Assembly: GCF_016756595.1 (NCBI RefSeq)
Contig: NZ_AP023257.1
Span: 3,736,001 to 3,800,000, forward strand
Direction: 5' to 3'
From: Mesorhizobium sp. L-2-11
GTDB lineage: Bacteria; Pseudomonadota; Alphaproteobacteria; Rhizobiales; Rhizobiaceae
DNA: 64,000 bases
Shown here: one piece after another, positions 60,888 through 64,000 of the stretch
Layout of the letters: the number at the start of each line of letters is the position of its first letter
Numbering within the stretch: position 1 is the stretch's first letter
Made by a program: the position numbers and the translations under genes
Notes under the pieces: model-generated
Database searches by the model: none
The model's input: only the letters and a program-made list of their open reading frames with translations
What the model was told of the DNA's origin: nothing

Positions 60888-62558
60888 ATGACTGAACGCT
60901 CAAACACCAAATCAAACTACTCGCGACGCGATGCACTGCGATTGATGGCGATAGGCGGGGCTGCAGGCCTCATTGCGCCCAATCTGTTGGGCAAACCCGC
61001 TTTCGCCCAGAACCCGCCGACGAGCCCAACCGGCCGCGTCGTCGTCGGATTTTCGCAGGAACCCACCGTCTTCAATCCACTGATGCCGCATACCGAGTGC
61101 GACGACGCTGTGCATTTCTCGGTGTTTGATGCACTCGTTCGCATGGATCCCAAGGGCGTTCTTCAGCCCAATCTTGCGGTCGAAGTGCCCAGCCAGAAAA
61201 ACGGCGGCATCTCAGAGGACGGACTTGTGTGGCGCATCCGCCTGCGTGACGATGTCCGCTGGCACGATGGCAAGCCCTTCACGGCCGAGGACGTGAAATT
61301 CACTCTTGAGCTCATCACCAATCCGAAATTCCGCGCGTGGCGAACGGCGGGCCATTCGCTGGTGCGCGATATCAAGGTGGTCTCGCCGACCGAGCTGACC
61401 TGGCGGATGGAGGAGGCTTTCGCCCCCTACCAGTCGTTTCTCGCCGAAACCTTCATGGTTCCAAAGCACATCCTCGAGAAAGAGGCCGACCCGAACGCCG
61501 CCGCCTTCAATCAGGCGCCTGTCGGCACTGGCGCATTCAAGTGGGCGCAGCGCGTTGCCGGCGATCATATCGAACTCGTCGCGAATGCGGATTATGCCGG
61601 GGAGGGCCCTTATTTGGAGCGGCTCGTCTTCAAATACATCCCAGACATGACGGTGCTCTACACCCAGTTCAAGAGCGGCGACATCGATCTCGTCGACCAG
61701 GCATTCATAACCGCCGACCACTACGCGGAAGCCAGCCAACTATCGGATCGTATCGTCAAGCTGGAGCCTGGGGCATCGGTCGAGTCGATCTATCTCAATC
61801 TTGAGAAGCCGCAATTCAAGGACCCGGCGGTCCGCCAGGCGCTCTACGCGGCAATCGACAGGAAGGCGATCCTCGAAGCACTCTATTACGGGGTCCACAA
61901 ACCCACCGAGACGTTCATGCCGCAGAATTCCTACTACTACAATCCGAACCTGCCGGCACAGGAGTTCAACCTCGAGCGCGCGGGCCAGATCCTCGACGAG
62001 GCCGGCTGGGTACCCGGAGCCGATGGAATACGGGTGAAGGACGGAGTGCGTCTGTCGTTCGCCAACTCCACCACCTCCGGCAACCATTTGCGTGAGCAGA
62101 CGCAGCAGTTCCTGCAGCAGACATTCGCCGAGATCGGCGTCGAGATGACCATCTCGAACCTACCGGCCGCCGTCATGTGGGGCGATTTCTGGCTCAAATC
62201 GCAGTTCGAGTCAGCCATCTCCGGTGTAACCAATGTCATCGCGGGCGACCCCGACGTTTCCAATCGGCTGCACACCAGGGCGATCGTCGCCAAGGGCGGA
62301 AAGGGCTCGAACACCGGCCAATACTCCAACCCGGAGGTCGATGCGCTGCTCGAGAAAGGCGCCCGCACCTTCGATCGGGAACAGCGCCGCGCCATCTATC
62401 TGCGTGTGCAGGAAATCGTTCGTCAGGATCTGCCGTTCCTGCCTCTGTTTGCCTACACCAACGTGTTCGGCCGCAAGCAAGGGCTGGAGGGTTTCGAGGC
62501 AAATTCCAACACCCGCGTCGCATCCTGGCATGCCGCCGGATGGCATTGGAAGGCCTGA
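60888..62558 (+). CDS. Dipeptide/oligopeptide-type ABC substrate-binding protein
   Basis: A 556-residue family 5 binding protein. A Tat-like signal (YSRRDALRLMAIGGAAGLIA, then KPAFAQ) directs it to the periplasm. The mature part has GRVVVGFSQEPTVFNPLMPH, RLRDDVRWHDGKPFTAEDVK (the family's signature), LVFKYIPDMTVLYTQFKSGD and LYAAIDRKAILEALYYG. Ligands of this family are peptides, opines, glutathione or similar. Ribosome site AAGGGG lies upstream. A strong hairpin follows the gene. Confidence 0.93.
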   Translation: MTERSNTKSNYSRRDALRLMAIGGAAGLIAPNLLGKPAFAQNPPTSPTGRVVVGFSQEPTVFNPLMPHTECDDAVHFSVFDALVRMDPKGVLQPNLAVEVPSQKNGGISEDGLVWRIRLRDDVRWHDGKPFTAEDVKFTLELITNPKFRAWRTAGHSLVRDIKVVSPTELTWRMEEAFAPYQSFLAETFMVPKHILEKEADPNAAAFNQAPVGTGAFKWAQRVAGDHIELVANADYAGEGPYLERLVFKYIPDMTVLYTQFKSGDIDLVDQAFITADHYAEASQLSDRIVKLEPGASVESIYLNLEKPQFKDPAVRQALYAAIDRKAILEALYYGVHKPTETFMPQNSYYYNPNLPAQEFNLERAGQILDEAGWVPGADGIRVKDGVRLSFANSTTSGNHLREQTQQFLQQTFAEIGVEMTISNLPAAVMWGDFWLKSQFESAISGVTNVIAGDPDVSNRLHTRAIVAKGGKGSNTGQYSNPEVDALLEKGARTFDREQRRAIYLRVQEIVRQDLPFLPLFAYTNVFGRKQGLEGFEANSNTRVASWHAAGWHWKA

Positions 62559-62570
62559 CATCCATACGGC

Positions 62571-62595
62571 GCCGCCGCCGCCTCGCGGCGGCGGC
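62571..62595. promoter_or_regulatory. GC-rich hairpin between binding protein and permease
   Basis: GCCGCCGCCGC (62571-62581) pairs perfectly with GCGGCGGCGGC (62585-62595) over the loop CTC. Without a T-tract it is more likely a 3' mRNA stabiliser that raises the binding protein over the permeases than a full terminator. Confidence 0.6.
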
Positions 62596-62630
62596 CAGTC
62601 ATCGGCGCCATCTTGAAAGAGGAGAGATGA

Positions 62631-63581
62631 ATGCGTGGCTTCCTGCTCAACCGGCTCTCACAGAGTCTCATCCTGCTCCTGATCGTCTCGATCATCGGGT
62701 TCCTCGTCCTGAACCTGCTGCCGGGTGGGCCGCTGGCGCAATTCGGGCTCGATCCCGGCATGACGCAGGACGATCTCGAGCGCCTGAAAGAGCAATTGGG
62801 GCTGAACCGTCCGCTTTTGGTGCAATATTTCGACTGGGCCTGGCGGCTGCTCCAAGGCGACTGGGGCCACTCCTTCCGCGACGGCGCGCCTGTGCTGGCA
62901 GTGATTGGCCGGCACGTCCCTGCGACGCTGCTGCTGATGGGGACGTCCACCGCCATCGCAATCGCCATCGGCACCTGGATCGGCATTCGTGGCGCCACGC
63001 ACCGCTATTCGCTGTTCGACCATATGGCGACGATCGGAGCGATGGTCGCGCTGTCGATCCCGACCTTCTGGTTCGGGCTCGTCGGCATCTACATCTTCTC
63101 CCTGCAGCTGGGCTGGCTGCCTGCAGGCAACATGTACACGATCGGCGACGGTTCGATCCTGAACTACCTGCATCACCTGATCCTGCCAAGCATCGTGCTG
63201 TCGCTGGTGCATGTCGCGATCTGGAGCCGCTACATGCGCACGGCGACGCTCGACGCCATCAGCCAGGATTTCGTCAAGACCGCCCGCGCCAAGGGCCTGA
63301 GCGAGCGCCGAGTCATCATGAAGCACGTCGTCGGCAATGCGCTTTTGCCGATGATCACACTGGCCGGGGTCCAGCTTCCCAGCATCCTGACCGGCGCGCT
63401 GGTGACGGAGACAGTGTTTACCTGGCCGGGGATGGGTCGACTGTTCCTGGACAGCCTCGGCTACAGCGACTACCCGGTCGTGATGGGACTGCTGATGTTC
63501 TCGGCCATCCTCGTCATCCTGGGCAACTTGATCGCAGATATTGCCGTGGCGATCGTCGACCCGCGCATTCGTCTGGGTTGA
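62631..63581 (+). CDS. Dipeptide-type ABC permease (DppB-like)
   Basis: A 316-residue membrane protein with about six segments. It starts MRGFLLNRLSQSLILLLIVS, has the DppB-type periplasmic loop (GLNRPLLVQYFDWAWRLLQG DWG pattern), and the EAA loop in FVKTARAKGLSERRVIMKHV. The end VETVFTWPGMGRLFLDSLGY-like block (TETVFTWPGMGRLF) is the family's C-terminal signature. Ribosome site GAGGAGAG precedes the ATG. Partner of the DppC-like permease that follows. Confidence 0.93.
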   Translation: MRGFLLNRLSQSLILLLIVSIIGFLVLNLLPGGPLAQFGLDPGMTQDDLERLKEQLGLNRPLLVQYFDWAWRLLQGDWGHSFRDGAPVLAVIGRHVPATLLLMGTSTAIAIAIGTWIGIRGATHRYSLFDHMATIGAMVALSIPTFWFGLVGIYIFSLQLGWLPAGNMYTIGDGSILNYLHHLILPSIVLSLVHVAIWSRYMRTATLDAISQDFVKTARAKGLSERRVIMKHVVGNALLPMITLAGVQLPSILTGALVTETVFTWPGMGRLFLDSLGYSDYPVVMGLLMFSAILVILGNLIADIAVAIVDPRIRLG

Positions 63582-63616
63582 GCGCCTAACCTCACGCCCA
63601 ACAGGAGGCACCCGAA

Positions 63617-64000
63617 ATGACCGCTCTCGCCGCAAATGCAGGACCAAGCCGCTGGTGGCGCAGCCGCACGGTGCGCCGTTTCACGAGCCATCATCTGGCG
63701 TTGCTGGGAGTGGCGATGATCACCCTCCTGACGCTGGCATGCGTCTTCGGTCCTCATCTCCTGCCCTATGATTCCCTCTACATCGATTTGCGCGCCCGCT
63801 TTTCACCGCCGCTGACCGGCGACCACTATCTCGGGACCGATCCTTTGGGGCGGGACGTGGCGGCGCGACTGTTCATGGCCGGGAGGACCTCACTGCTGGT
63901 GGCTTTCTTTGCCATGCTGCTGTCGACGATGATCGGAACGCTCGTCGGCGTGATCGCGGGCTACCGCGGCGGCTGGATCGGCGCAGCGCTGATGCGCACG
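63617..64000 (+). CDS. Dipeptide-type ABC permease (DppC-like), partial
   Basis: The first 128 codons; the gene runs off the right edge. After AGGAGG the protein starts MTALAANAGPSRWWRSRTVR, then a membrane segment LALLGVAMITLLTLACVFGP, and the DppC signature HYLGTDPLGRDVAARLFMAG, with a second segment ending VGVIAGYRGGW. It pairs with the preceding permease. Confidence 0.92.
   Translation, partial: MTALAANAGPSRWWRSRTVRRFTSHHLALLGVAMITLLTLACVFGPHLLPYDSLYIDLRARFSPPLTGDHYLGTDPLGRDVAARLFMAGRTSLLVAFFAMLLSTMIGTLVGVIAGYRGGWIGAALMRT

Overview
The window is chromosomal DNA from a high-GC alphaproteobacterium of the Hyphomicrobiales. A Mesorhizobium-like or other Phyllobacteriaceae strain fits best. 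The reasons are the dense mix of TRAP and ABC uptake systems, each beside its own GntR, RpiR, LysR or AsnC regulator, an HWE-type histidine kinase, a DUF982 protein, a fused two-domain dipeptide ABC ATPase, and two intergenic palindromes of the kind repeated across Mesorhizobium and Rhizobium genomes. The assignment rests on protein family character and repeat style, not on a marker gene. No tRNA, rRNA, CRISPR array or phage was found.

Layout. 1-6.5 kb: the start of a glycogen-debranching-type enzyme, a GT4 glycosyltransferase, a DUF982 protein, a LuxR regulator, an HWE kinase facing a FixJ/NarL response regulator, and a PrmC-like methyltransferase. 7-14 kb: a catabolic locus (BKACE/DUF849 enzyme, class III aminotransferase, RpiR regulator, TAXI-type TRAP transporter) with a striking palindrome in the divergent promoter. 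14-19 kb: a sugar-acid locus (L-idonate 5-dehydrogenase-like enzyme, DctPQM TRAP transporter, FadR-type GntR regulator). 19-23 kb: a SnoaL-like protein and a CpxP/Spy-like protein with an OmpR/EnvZ-type pair. 23-27 kb: an MBL hydrolase, a tautomerase and an SDR diverging from a LysR gene, then a YqaA-like membrane protein.

26.8-36.3 kb is the most unusual block. A two-component system and a cytochrome c diverge from a tightly coupled run: a molybdenum hydroxylase pair (IorA/IorB type), flavocytochrome c sulfide dehydrogenase (FccA/FccB), SoxX, a SoxY-related protein, SoxZ and SoxA. The SoxY-like carrier lacks the GGCGG arm and ends in an AACIE-type arm. soxB, soxC and soxD are absent from the window. 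This looks like a variant sulfur-carrier pathway tied to a molybdenum enzyme.

36.4-41.2 kb holds a cupin, a small unknown protein and a LysR gene split by a complete IS66-family element. The element has an exact 8-bp target duplication, so the uninterrupted gene can be rebuilt. 41.3-58.5 kb is a large amino-acid-type catabolic region: an Aap-like binding protein and two permeases without an ATPase, a PatB-like C-S lyase, an ArgE-like deacylase, a GhrA-like reductase, a small cupin, a tartrate/malate-type dehydrogenase, a GabD-like dehydrogenase, a HAD hydrolase, two related double-GNAT proteins, a class III aminotransferase, an AsnC regulator, a decayed second copy of the tartrate-type dehydrogenase, and a FAD-dependent amine oxidase. 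From 59 kb a dipeptide-type ABC transporter (fused ATPase, binding protein, two permeases) runs off the right edge.
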